This document shows, piece by piece, positions 1 to 6,917 of a DNA stretch of 17,798 bases; the stretch's first letter is position 1; the number at the start of each line of letters is the position of its first letter. The stretch is from Candidatus Scatosoma pullistercoris (lineage in GTDB: Bacteria; Bacillota; Clostridia; Christensenellales; Borkfalkiaceae): positions 1 to 17,798 of the forward strand of contig DVMZ01000098.1 of the NCBI GenBank assembly GCA_018714725.1, in the 5' to 3' direction. Below the pieces are notes generated by a model, which made no database searches, was not told where the DNA came from, and saw nothing but the letters and a program-made list of their open reading frames with translations. Both the position numbers and the translations under genes were made by a program.

Positions 1-1360
1 CGTTGGCGTCGATGTCGAACGTCACTTCGATCTGCGGGATTCCGCGGGGCGCGGGAGCAATGCCCGTCAGCATGAAGTTGCCGAGGGTCTTGTTGTCCTT
101 ACAGAACTCACGCTCGCCCTGCAAAACGTGAATGTCCACGCTCGTCTGATTGTCGGCCGCCGTTGAGAACACCTGGCTCTTCTTGACGGGAATGGTCGTA
201 TTCCGGTCGATAATTCTCGTGAACACGCCGCCCAGCGTTTCGATACCCAAAGACAACGGGGTGACGTCGAGGAGCAGAACGTCCTTGACTTCGCCGGTCA
301 GAACGCCGCCCTGCACGGCCGCGCCGATCGCGACGCATTCGTCGGGGTTGATGCCCTTGAACGGTTCCTTGCCGGTGATTTCCTTTACCTTCTCCACAAC
401 GGCGGGCATACGGGTCGAACCGCCGACCAGAATTACCTTGTCGATGTCGTTATAGGTGAGCCCCGCGTCCTTCATCGCAAGCCGCATAGGCTCCACCGTT
501 CTGTTGAGAAGGTCGGCCGTCATCGCCTCAAATTTTTGCTTGGTCAGATTGATGTCGAGGTGCTGAGGCCCTTCCGCGCTCATCGAAATGAACGGAAGAT
601 TGATGTTGGTCGAAGTCATGCCGGACAATTCGATCTTCGCTTTTTCCGCCGCCTCTTTGAGCCTCTGCATGGCCATCTTGTCCTTGGACAGATCGATGGC
701 GTGCGATTTCTTGAATTCGTCTACGAGATACTGAATGATCTTGTTATCCCAGTCGTCGCCGCCGAGGTGCGTATCGCCGTTGGTCGCAAGCACTTCAAAC
801 ACGCCGTCCGAAATTTCAAGAATGGAAACGTCGAACGTGCCGCCGCCGAGGTCGTAGATCATGACCTTGCCGCCCTTGTCTTTGTCAAGACCGTACGCAA
901 GCGCCGCCGCCGTGGGTTCGTTGATGATACGAAGCACGTTGAGCCCCGCAATCTTACCCGCGTCCTTGGTCGCCTGACGCTGACTGTCCGAGAAGTAAGC
1001 GGGGCAGGTGATGACCGCCTCCGTCACTTTGGAGCCGAGATACGCTTCCGCATCCGTCTTCAGCTTGGTCAGAATCATTGCCGAAATCTCCTGCGGAGAA
1101 TAGGCTTTGTCGTCTATATTCACTTTATAATCGGAACCCATATGTCTCTTGATCGAGATCACCGTCCGGTCGGGGTTGGCAACCGCCTGACGCTTTGCCG
1201 CCTGGCCGACGACGCGGGAACCGTCCTTCTGGAAAGATACCACGGAAGGGGTCGTTCTCGAACCTTCCGCATTCGCGATGACGACGGGTTCGCCGCCTTC
1301 CATCACTGCCACGCACGAATTGGTCGTGCCCAGATCAATACCGATTACTTTTCCTGCCAT
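1..1360 (-). CDS. dnaK: Molecular chaperone DnaK (Hsp70), 3' part beyond window
   Basis: Hsp70 ATPase that binds and releases exposed hydrophobic peptides in the cytoplasm, working with GrpE and DnaJ. Translating the minus strand from the ATG at 1360 gives 453 codons before the window ends, so the C-terminal part of the substrate-binding domain and the lid are missing. The N-terminus has the phosphate-1 signature (IDLGTTNSCVAV); further on are the IINEPTAAALAYGLD and DLGGGTFDVSILE blocks, ILVGGSTRMPAV, and the start of the beta-sandwich substrate domain (LLLDVTPLSLGIETLGG). An AGGAG motif lies upstream at 1376-1380, about 15 bases from the ATG, which is rather far. dnaK is separated from grpE by a small zinc-ribbon gene, and the tandem terminator at 1672-1729 indicates that dnaK has its own promoter. 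No CIRCE operator was found. Whether dnaJ follows cannot be seen. Confidence 0.97.
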   Translation of the reverse strand, partial: MAGKVIGIDLGTTNSCVAVMEGGEPVVIANAEGSRTTPSVVSFQKDGSRVVGQAAKRQAVANPDRTVISIKRHMGSDYKVNIDDKAYSPQEISAMILTKLKTDAEAYLGSKVTEAVITCPAYFSDSQRQATKDAGKIAGLNVLRIINEPTAAALAYGLDKDKGGKVMIYDLGGGTFDVSILEISDGVFEVLATNGDTHLGGDDWDNKIIQYLVDEFKKSHAIDLSKDKMAMQRLKEAAEKAKIELSGMTSTNINLPFISMSAEGPQHLDINLTKQKFEAMTADLLNRTVEPMRLAMKDAGLTYNDIDKVILVGGSTRMPAVVEKVKEITGKEPFKGINPDECVAIGAAVQGGVLTGEVKDVLLLDVTPLSLGIETLGGVFTRIIDRNTTIPVKKSQVFSTAADNQTSVDIHVLQGEREFCKDNKTLGNFMLTGIAPAPRGIPQIEVTFDIDAN

Positions 1361-1404
1361 AACGCTTCTATTTCACTCCTTACTGACTGTTTTTCCTGAA
1401 CTAA

Positions 1405-1425
1405 CGCGGGGCCTCAATGCCCGCG
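1405..1425. repeat. Inverted repeat CGCGGG-N9-CCCGCG in dnaK leader
   Basis: Perfect 6-base arms at 1405-1410 and 1420-1425 are separated by 9 bases, just at or downstream of the predicted transcription start. It may be an operator or a small leader hairpin. The nine-base spacing is the same as in CIRCE, but the arm sequence is unrelated. Confidence 0.4.
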
Positions 1426-1431
1426 CTTTGA

Positions 1432-1460
1432 TTTACATTTTATATGTACCCCTCCGTCAA
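1432..1460 (-). promoter_or_regulatory. Probable sigma-A promoter of dnaK
   Basis: On the minus strand TTGACG (1460-1455) is followed after 17 bases by TGTAAA (1437-1432). The -35 matches consensus at 5 of 6 positions and the -10 at 4 of 6. Transcription would start near 1425, leaving a leader of roughly 65 bases before the dnaK ATG. The position just after the upstream terminator fits an independent dnaK transcript, but the weak -10 makes this a moderate call. Confidence 0.5.
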
Positions 1461-1671
1461 CTCTCTTAAACATACCCGAAAAATTTTTTTCTTTCCGGCG
1501 GACAGCTTTTTCTCTTACCCCCTCTTTTTGTCCTTCCCGCTTTTCATTATGTATTGTTCTGTTAGTATATATTTTATAAACAATTATCCTTCTATAATTC
1601 TATAAACACATTTATCCTTCCGCTCTGCTTTTATTTCTCGTTTGTCTTCCTTTCTGTCCCCCTATTTTCAC

Positions 1672-1729
1672 AAAAAAAACCGGAGGGAAGTTCCCTCCGG
1701 CAAAGCGGAACGGCCCGTCGGCCTTCCGC
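1672..1729 (-). terminator. Tandem hairpin rho-independent terminator
   Basis: Read on the minus strand, a first hairpin (1729-1705; outer stem GCGGAA/TTCCGC, inner stem GGCC/GGCC) is followed by a second perfect 9-bp stem (1700-1692 with 1688-1680, CCGGAGGGA/TCCCTCCGG) and then eight T residues (1679-1672). This is a textbook intrinsic terminator and ends the transcript that carries the zinc-ribbon protein, upstream of dnaK. Confidence 0.88.
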
Positions 1730-1797
1730 CTATTTTATAAGTTTTTACAAATTTCTTTGCCGTATTTCAAACAGTCTCGTTCGGAGCCCGTTTCGAA

Positions 1798-2337
1798 TCA
1801 CAGCGGCAACAACGGCAATATCCCTGCCGACATATTTTCCAGCCAATCAATATATTCCGGAAGAATCGTCATATAAACAGCGAGATATATAATTTCCATT
1901 ACTGTCGCCACAATAATCGCCGCAATGGCAAATCCCTTTCCGTTTCCGCCGCAACGCTTGGCGCGCGACAGACCGATTCCCCCGAAAATCCAGCCGAGCA
2001 AAGGGATGAAAAAGGCGCAGATAAATCCCGCCAGAGCGATACTGTTCTTCTCCTCGGAAGCCGCCTGCTGAGGAGGATTTCCGGGCGCCCAGGTGTTCGG
2101 CGCCGACCACTGATTCGCCGGGGCCGTTCCGGGCGCGGCATAACCGGACGCGGGAGCGCTGCGGTTCGTAAAGAATTCGTCGTGATTCCCCGCCTGCTCG
2201 GGCTTTGCAAAAAAATCATCCTGTTCGGCGGGCACGCTCCCGGCTTTGTCTGCAGCCTGCGCCGTCAAAGGCGCGCCGCACCCCGGGCAGAATTTTGCCC
2301 TGTCATCCACTTGTCGTCCGCATTTTGAACAATACAC
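1798..2337 (-). CDS. Zinc-ribbon double-membrane-span protein
   Basis: Small membrane protein of 179 residues, function unknown. Residues 1-24 form a zinc ribbon with Cys3, Cys6, Cys17 and Cys20 (CSKCG...FCPGCG). A disordered stretch rich in Ala, Pro and Gln follows (about 25-97), then two hydrophobic helices (about 99-123 and 135-159) with a GWIFGGIGLSRAKR turn typical of small Firmicute proteins resembling the DUF4190 group. The start is GTG at 2335-2337; it is preferred because a strong AGGAGGT site lies 8 bases upstream and the cysteine motif begins at residue 3. It sits between grpE (174 bases upstream) and dnaK, and its transcript ends at the tandem hairpin terminator. The cytosolic zinc ribbon with tandem helices is common in uncharacterised proteins, so no role in chaperone function can be claimed from position alone. 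Confidence 0.85.
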   Translation of the reverse strand: MYCSKCGRQVDDRAKFCPGCGAPLTAQAADKAGSVPAEQDDFFAKPEQAGNHDEFFTNRSAPASGYAAPGTAPANQWSAPNTWAPGNPPQQAASEEKNSIALAGFICAFFIPLLGWIFGGIGLSRAKRCGGNGKGFAIAAIIVATVMEIIYLAVYMTILPEYIDWLENMSAGILPLLPL

Positions 2338-2510
2338 GTCAATCGACCTCCTGCTTTTTTATTTTTTCTCTTATTATTTTCTCTGCCGGATTTTTCCGGC
2401 CGCTTTCCTTATTCCGCGCCCGCGCTTCCGTCCCCGGTCAATGCGCCCGGTTTTTCTGCGGACCGACGCGGCGCCCGCCGGATTCGGACGGAATGCCGCT
2501 AACGCCGCGA

Positions 2511-3245
2511 TTATTGCGTCACGATGACCTGCGCATAGCGGAGCACTTTTTCTCCGCGCTTATATCCCTTGACGTAAACCTGCCTGACGATGCCGGCCTC
2601 CTCTCCGTCTGCGGAAGGAACGGCCATAATCGCTTCGGCGACGTCGGCGTCAAACGGCTGTCCCGTGGGATCGATCTCTTCGATCCCCTCGCCTTCCAGC
2701 ACTTTTTTATAGCTCTTGAGCACCATTTCCAGTCCCTGGCGGGTCTTTTCGTCCGCGCACGCGGAAAGCGCGCGCTCCAGATTGTCCCCTACCGGGAAAA
2801 GCTCGGCAACGACGTCGTTCCTGCCCTCCGTATAACGCTGAGAAGCCTGATTCTGGGTACGGCGGCGATAATTTTCATATTCCGCCGTCACGGCATACCA
2901 TTTGCGCTTGCATTCTTCCGCTTCCTGTCTGAGGGCGGCTATTTCCTCCCGGGCCTTTTCCAGCTCGCGGTGGCAATGCCCTCTTTCCTTTCCCTCGTGG
3001 CAGTGCCGTTCCTCCCTATTCCGGGATTCATCGCATCCCTGCCCGTCATGTCCGCACGAAGCCTCTTCTTTTTCGTCCGCTTCGCACGCCTCTTCTGCCC
3101 TTTCTTCCGCAGGTTCCTCTTCCGCCGCGTCGGACGGATCGGCCGCGGGTTGCTCCGAAGCCGCTTCCCGACGCTCCGCCGTTTCTTCTTCCCGGCCGGA
3201 AACTTCCTCGTCCTGCAATTCTTTTTCTTTTTCCATATCGTCCAT
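2511..3245 (-). CDS. grpE: GrpE nucleotide exchange factor with His/Cys-rich N-terminal insert
   Basis: GrpE releases ADP from DnaK and resets the chaperone cycle. The 244-residue protein is longer than many bacterial GrpEs (about 180-210). The conserved part is clear: a long coiled coil (about 93-145, including AEYENYRRRT), LFPVGDNLERAL (149-160), and the C-terminal beta wing containing IDPTGQPFDADVAEAIMAVP. The usual FDPxxHEA signature reads FDADVAEA, so the histidine is absent. The N-terminal 92 residues are highly acidic and contain an unusual cluster of Cys and His: C54, C64, H66, C71, H81, C82, H83, H90, C91 and H92. The start ATG has an AAAGGTG-like site about 5 bases upstream; Met4 is an alternative with no better site. 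A TATAAA at 3297-3302 could be a -10 box, but no good -35 goes with it. Confidence 0.95.
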   Translation of the reverse strand: MDDMEKEKELQDEEVSGREEETAERREAASEQPAADPSDAAEEEPAEERAEEACEADEKEEASCGHDGQGCDESRNREERHCHEGKERGHCHRELEKAREEIAALRQEAEECKRKWYAVTAEYENYRRRTQNQASQRYTEGRNDVVAELFPVGDNLERALSACADEKTRQGLEMVLKSYKKVLEGEGIEEIDPTGQPFDADVAEAIMAVPSADGEEAGIVRQVYVKGYKRGEKVLRYAQVIVTQ

Positions 3246-3383
3246 AACGCACCTTTCCTTGCCCGGCGTCTGCCGGAATTTTTGCTATTCTCTATATTTA
3301 TAAAACGATTCTCCGTTTTCTAAACACTCCCGAACGAAAATGTCTCTTCCTGCCCGGAAGGGGCGACTTTTTCTCTTTTCCGT

Positions 3384-3683
3384 TCAGAATTCGAGATGCA
3401 CAAAATTCTCGCGCGAAGAGCGGCGGTAAAAAATCGCCTTGCGCCCGATCACCGCAACGGGGACCGCGTCCAGCAGTTCCGCCACGTTTTCGGCGAGGTT
3501 TTCCGCCTCTTCCCCCACCGTCGGCAATAAAGTCACCTTGATGATTTCATGCGCTTCCAGAGCGTCCGAAAGCCCCTTCAAAAGATTGTCCGTGATTCCG
3601 CCTTTCCCGATCTGGGTGACGGGCTGCAAATTTGCCGCAATCGCTTTGAGTCTGCTGCGCTGCTTGCTTGTGATCTCCTGCAT
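3384..3683 (-). CDS. yhbY: YhbY/CRM-domain ribosome assembly RNA-binding protein
   Basis: A 99-residue stand-alone CRM domain protein (E. coli YhbY, B. subtilis YqeI type) that binds pre-50S ribosomal particles. The sequence follows the family from end to end: SKQRSRLKAIAANLQPVTQIGKGGIT at the N-terminus with the GxxG-type RNA-binding loop (GKGG, 27-30), then ALEAHEIIKVTLL and the closing IGRKAIFYRRS. The family's normal length is about 95-105 residues. An upstream GGAGG lies about 12 bases before the ATG. In many Firmicutes yhbY follows obgE directly; here a 509-codon unknown gene lies between them, and nadD, a common next neighbour, is absent. Confidence 0.93.
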   Translation of the reverse strand: MQEITSKQRSRLKAIAANLQPVTQIGKGGITDNLLKGLSDALEAHEIIKVTLLPTVGEEAENLAENVAELLDAVPVAVIGRKAIFYRRSSRENFVHLEF

Positions 3684-3770
3684 TTTTCTTCTCTCCTCCG
3701 TTCCGATTTTTCTTCCTTTTTTTTCGCGCGTTGCCCGTCGTCGCCGAACGGGAACCCCTGCCGTCCGGTC

Positions 3771-5300
3771 TCAGGCCGGGTACCCCGCGTCCTCCGGACG
3801 GATCACATAGCCGGGATTATAGACAATCACGCCGTCCCGCTTCACGGTGACGATTTTCGCTCCGTACCCGACCAACACGGGGGACAGATTGCGCAAAACG
3901 CGGAAAAACTCCTTCTCGTCAAACACCATGTAATCGACGCTCGTCCCCGCGTCGGAGAAACACATCCCCACCCGACGGGCAAAAATCTCCTTATTTTCCG
4001 GCAACGTGATCGGTTGGGGATATTCCCAGACCCCGTCCAGATATTCCCGCCAGATTTCCGTCCGCTCCGCATTCGCGCCCTCCTGCGTGACGCCGGGGAA
4101 GAAAATATAGGCATACACGATTCCGAAATTCTCGAAAAAGGTATTGATCTGCAACGGGCCTTCAAAGTGATTTTCAGGGCTCATTTCACTGCAGACAGTC
4201 ACCCAGGTATGTACCCGTTCTTTATACGGCAACGGCGTTCCCCGGTCCTCTTCCTCTTCTCCCGCGTGCAAAAACAGCGGCGCGGGAAAAGGCTCGTATT
4301 CACCGTATTCATCGGCCACGCATTTTTTCAGCCGGACGTACAACTCCTCGGCCGTCACTTCCTCTTTATCGTCGGGAACGGTTTCGCTGAAAGCGATACA
4401 ATCGCTCCCCGCCAGGAGCAGGTCCTCCCCCACCCGACTGCAAAGATACCGGTACGCCGCGGCTTTCCGGCCGGCAATCTGCCTTTCGGTCCATTTGTCC
4501 GCCCCCTTTTCATAGACGACGATTTCCAGCTCGCCCCCCGGCACTTCCCCCACGAACAGGCGGGGCGGATGCCTGAAATAATCGGGTCTGAGCTTGGGAC
4601 GGTAGACGTCTTTCGGAAAATAGGGATACACGGTCCACCCGGCCGCGCGCAGGCAGGAAGTTTCCTCCATTGCCGTATCAGCCAGGATTTTCACCACCGC
4701 ACGGATTCCCTGCGCGGGGTAGTTCGCCGAACTCATGCAAAGACAATATCGCCCGTTCTCCACCCCGCAATAAAAATCGAGCGGCAGGAAAAACCGGGAC
4801 AGCTGCCGGTTGAGGAGTTTCTCGATTTCTCTCTGATCTCCCGCGTCCGCCAGCTCCGCCAGGCGGTTGACCTGCTCCGCGACGATTTCCCAAAACCATG
4901 TGGCCAATCTTGTAAAAGGCGGATTCTCTTCCTCTTCTTCGCGGCTGTAACACACCCCGGACAGGGAAATTTCCCGATGATGCCCCGTCAGATCGTCGGC
5001 GTCTCCGCCAAAGCGAAGACAGCCGGCACACCGCTTTTCCACCTGTTTTTTCAGCAGCGCGTCATATTCCGCCTGCGTATATACGTTCACCGTCACGGGA
5101 AAGACCTTTTCCGGATACCCGATTTCCAGCCATTCCGAGGCGATGCTTTCTTCCACGAAATCGGGCGCCATGCAGTTTTCTTCCCGCAGCCGCCGGAATT
5201 CCGCCTTTCCCAGTTTTTTCAGATCTTCCGTATCCGCACAGCTCTCCGGAAACAGATAATACTTGTACTCATAAAAAAATGCACGCAATCCTTTTTCCAT
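3771..5300 (-). CDS. Unrecognised 509-residue protein between obgE and yhbY
   Basis: I do not recognise this protein. It has 509 residues, no signal peptide and no membrane helix, so it is probably cytoplasmic. It is rich in aromatic residues and acidic patches. Cysteines and histidines cluster in residues 91-117 (C91-x2-C94, H107, H108, C117), which might bind metal, and there are further scattered cysteines (C178, C186, C188). The C-terminal third (about 360-480) contains several predicted beta strands (TWVTVCSEMSP, FGIVYAYIFFPG, VDYMVFDEKEFF). The start ATG at 5300 has GGGGAG about 6 bases upstream. Coding bias is like its neighbours', and the frame has no break. It starts 48 bases after the obgE stop, with no terminator seen between them, so it is likely cotranscribed with obgE. 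No catalytic motif could be identified; a lineage-specific family is most likely. Confidence 0.85.
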   Translation of the reverse strand: MEKGLRAFFYEYKYYLFPESCADTEDLKKLGKAEFRRLREENCMAPDFVEESIASEWLEIGYPEKVFPVTVNVYTQAEYDALLKKQVEKRCAGCLRFGGDADDLTGHHREISLSGVCYSREEEEENPPFTRLATWFWEIVAEQVNRLAELADAGDQREIEKLLNRQLSRFFLPLDFYCGVENGRYCLCMSSANYPAQGIRAVVKILADTAMEETSCLRAAGWTVYPYFPKDVYRPKLRPDYFRHPPRLFVGEVPGGELEIVVYEKGADKWTERQIAGRKAAAYRYLCSRVGEDLLLAGSDCIAFSETVPDDKEEVTAEELYVRLKKCVADEYGEYEPFPAPLFLHAGEEEEDRGTPLPYKERVHTWVTVCSEMSPENHFEGPLQINTFFENFGIVYAYIFFPGVTQEGANAERTEIWREYLDGVWEYPQPITLPENKEIFARRVGMCFSDAGTSVDYMVFDEKEFFRVLRNLSPVLVGYGAKIVTVKRDGVIVYNPGYVIRPEDAGYPA

Positions 5301-5348
5301 AGTCTCTCCCCTGTCCTCGTCTTTTGTCGGTTTCCGTTCGCGCAGAAG

Positions 5349-6629
5349 TCAAGGCACGAACTCAAATTCCACATCGCCCACGGAAACCGTATCTCCATCC
5401 CTGCACCCCAGATCCGTCAGTTTTCTGATGACGCCGCGCAGGCGCAGAACTTTCTGAAAATACTGCATGGAATCGGGATTGTTCAGAACGACATTCCGGC
5501 AGAGCATGTCCACCAGGCTCCCGACGACCACAAACGCGCCGTTTTCGTCGCGGAACACCTCGAAATCCAGATTGTCATCCGCGCGGTATTCAAAGACCTC
5601 GTCCACGGGCACCGGCTCGACGGGGGGCAGGTCTTTGAGCACGTCAAAAATCCCCTCGATCAGCTCCCGCGTTCCTTCGCCCGTCACGGCCGTGACGGGG
5701 AAAATGCGATACTTCTTCCCGTACTTTTTGCGGAACTTCTCGAGATTGTCCTCCGCGCCGTACACATCGCACTTGTTGCAGGCGACGATCTGGGGCAAAG
5801 CGGCCAGTTTTTCGCTGTATTCTTTCAGTTCCGCATTGATCTTGAGAAAATCGTCGATGGGGTCTCTGCCCTCACAGCCGGAAATGTCCACCACATGGCA
5901 GAGCATCCGGGTCCGCTCGATATGCCGGAGAAAATCATGCCCCAGCCCGGCGCCCTCCGCCGCCCCCTCGATGAGGCCCGGAATATCGGCGGCGATAAAC
6001 GAACGGTCGTAATAGCGCACCGAGCCGAGATTGGGCGAAAGCGTCGTGAAATGATAGTTGGCGATCTTGGGCTTTGCCGCGGAAATTTTGCTGAGCAGGG
6101 TACTTTTCCCCACGTTGGGAAATCCCACCAGCCCGACGTCCGCAATCACCTTCATTTCAAGGATGACGGAATGTTTTTTCACCTGCTCCCCTTTCTGTGC
6201 AAAGTTGGGCGCATGCCGCCGGGCGGTGGTAAACCGGACGTTGCCCTTGCCGCCGTTGCCGCCGCGCGCCACCAGGATTTCCTGGCCGTCCTCGAAGACG
6301 TCGCAGATCAGCCTTCCCGTCTCCTCGTCCCGCACCAGCGTGCCGAGCGGGACCTTGATATACACGCTCTTCCCGCTTTTTCCGGAACATTGATTGGTTC
6401 CGCCGCGCTCCCCGTCCTCCGCAAAAAAGCGGGAGGTGAACCGAAAGGAAAACAGATCGCTCATATCCTTGTCACCGACAAACCATACGTCGCCGCCCCG
6501 GCCGCCGTCGCCGCCGTCCGGACCGCACGCCGGCTTGCCCTTGAACGCCTTGAAGGAATTCATCCCGTCGCCGCCGTTGCCCGCTTTGATCGTAATTCTC
6601 ACTTTATCGGTAAATTCGCCGTTTGCCAT
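5349..6629 (-). CDS. obgE: Obg family GTPase (ribosome assembly and stress)
   Basis: Essential GTPase that associates with the 50S subunit during assembly and with (p)ppGpp responses. Of its 426 residues, 1-158 form the glycine-rich Obg fold (GNGGDG, GPDGGDGGRGGDVWF, GGNGGKGN). The G domain follows with the P-loop GFPNVGKST (169-177), switch I threonines (HFTTLSPN), G3 DIPGL (215-219), G4 NKCD (285-288) and a G5-like TAVTGEG. The C-terminal OCT domain (about 345-426) is present, as in Firmicute Obg proteins. The ATG has GAGGAGT 8 bases upstream, and a good promoter lies at 6696-6724. The usual rplU-rpmA genes are not upstream; the Ddl-like gene is there instead, behind a strong hairpin. Confidence 0.98.
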   Translation of the reverse strand: MANGEFTDKVRITIKAGNGGDGMNSFKAFKGKPACGPDGGDGGRGGDVWFVGDKDMSDLFSFRFTSRFFAEDGERGGTNQCSGKSGKSVYIKVPLGTLVRDEETGRLICDVFEDGQEILVARGGNGGKGNVRFTTARRHAPNFAQKGEQVKKHSVILEMKVIADVGLVGFPNVGKSTLLSKISAAKPKIANYHFTTLSPNLGSVRYYDRSFIAADIPGLIEGAAEGAGLGHDFLRHIERTRMLCHVVDISGCEGRDPIDDFLKINAELKEYSEKLAALPQIVACNKCDVYGAEDNLEKFRKKYGKKYRIFPVTAVTGEGTRELIEGIFDVLKDLPPVEPVPVDEVFEYRADDNLDFEVFRDENGAFVVVGSLVDMLCRNVVLNNPDSMQYFQKVLRLRGVIRKLTDLGCRDGDTVSVGDVEFEFVP

Positions 6630-6695
6630 TTGTCCGACTCCTCTTCTGCGGAAATATTCCCGGAATTTTCACAATCCCCGGTTCCCGATGTATTC

Positions 6696-6724
6696 AGTAT
6701 AACAAAAAACAACCGAAAAAGCAA
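6696..6724 (-). promoter_or_regulatory. Sigma-A promoter of obgE
   Basis: On the minus strand TTGCTT (6724-6719) is separated by exactly 17 bases from TATACT (6701-6696), which is preceded by TGT in the manner of an extended -10. Transcription would start near 6689, about 60 bases before the obgE ATG. Confidence 0.75.
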
Positions 6725-6804
6725 GGATTTCTTTCCCTCCCGAAAACTTTTTCCCGAACGGTTTTGCCCTTCCGCGTTTCTTCCTTCCGCGGCAAAACGC
6801 GCAA

Positions 6805-6841
6805 GGCGGGGCGGGTCCGGAAAATCCGGACCCGCCCCGCC
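6805..6841 (-). terminator. 17-bp perfect hairpin between ddl-like gene and obgE
   Basis: Arms 6805-6821 and 6825-6841 are perfectly complementary (17 bp, very GC-rich, loop of three bases). On the minus strand the bases after the stem read TTGCGCGTTTTG, so the T-tract is interrupted. It lies downstream of the Ddl-like gene and upstream of the obgE promoter, which fits transcription termination, but without a clean U-tract it could be a processing site or a transcript-stabilising 3' hairpin. Confidence 0.6.
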
Positions 6842-6917
6842 GTCATTCCGTCCGACGTCCTCTCCCTTCGGCTTTCCTTTGCCGCCCGTCTGCCGAGATC
6901 CGGAATCCGTCGATCGC

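Larger units (their letters stand above)
1361..1671. other. AT-rich dnaK upstream region, no gene
   Basis: This 311-base gap between the terminator of the zinc-ribbon gene and dnaK holds no convincing open frame on either strand. It contains the likely dnaK promoter (1432-1460), a short inverted repeat in the leader (1405-1425) and an AT-rich stretch around 1550-1610. I looked for the CIRCE inverted repeat (TTAGCACTC-N9-GAGTGCTAA) and did not see it. No other structure is evident. Confidence 0.6.

Noticed and set aside
536..1399. A 287-codon plus-strand open frame
   Set aside because: It is the antisense shadow of dnaK, which is unmistakable on the minus strand.
2205..3323. A 372-codon plus-strand open frame over grpE
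   Set aside because: Compositionally it is the complement of the acidic grpE gene (rich in Phe, Arg, Leu); it has no ribosome binding site and grpE is clearly real.
3246..3383. Possible grpE promoter around TATAAA at 3297-3302
   Set aside because: No acceptable -35 hexamer at 16-18 bases, so I did not annotate it as a promoter.
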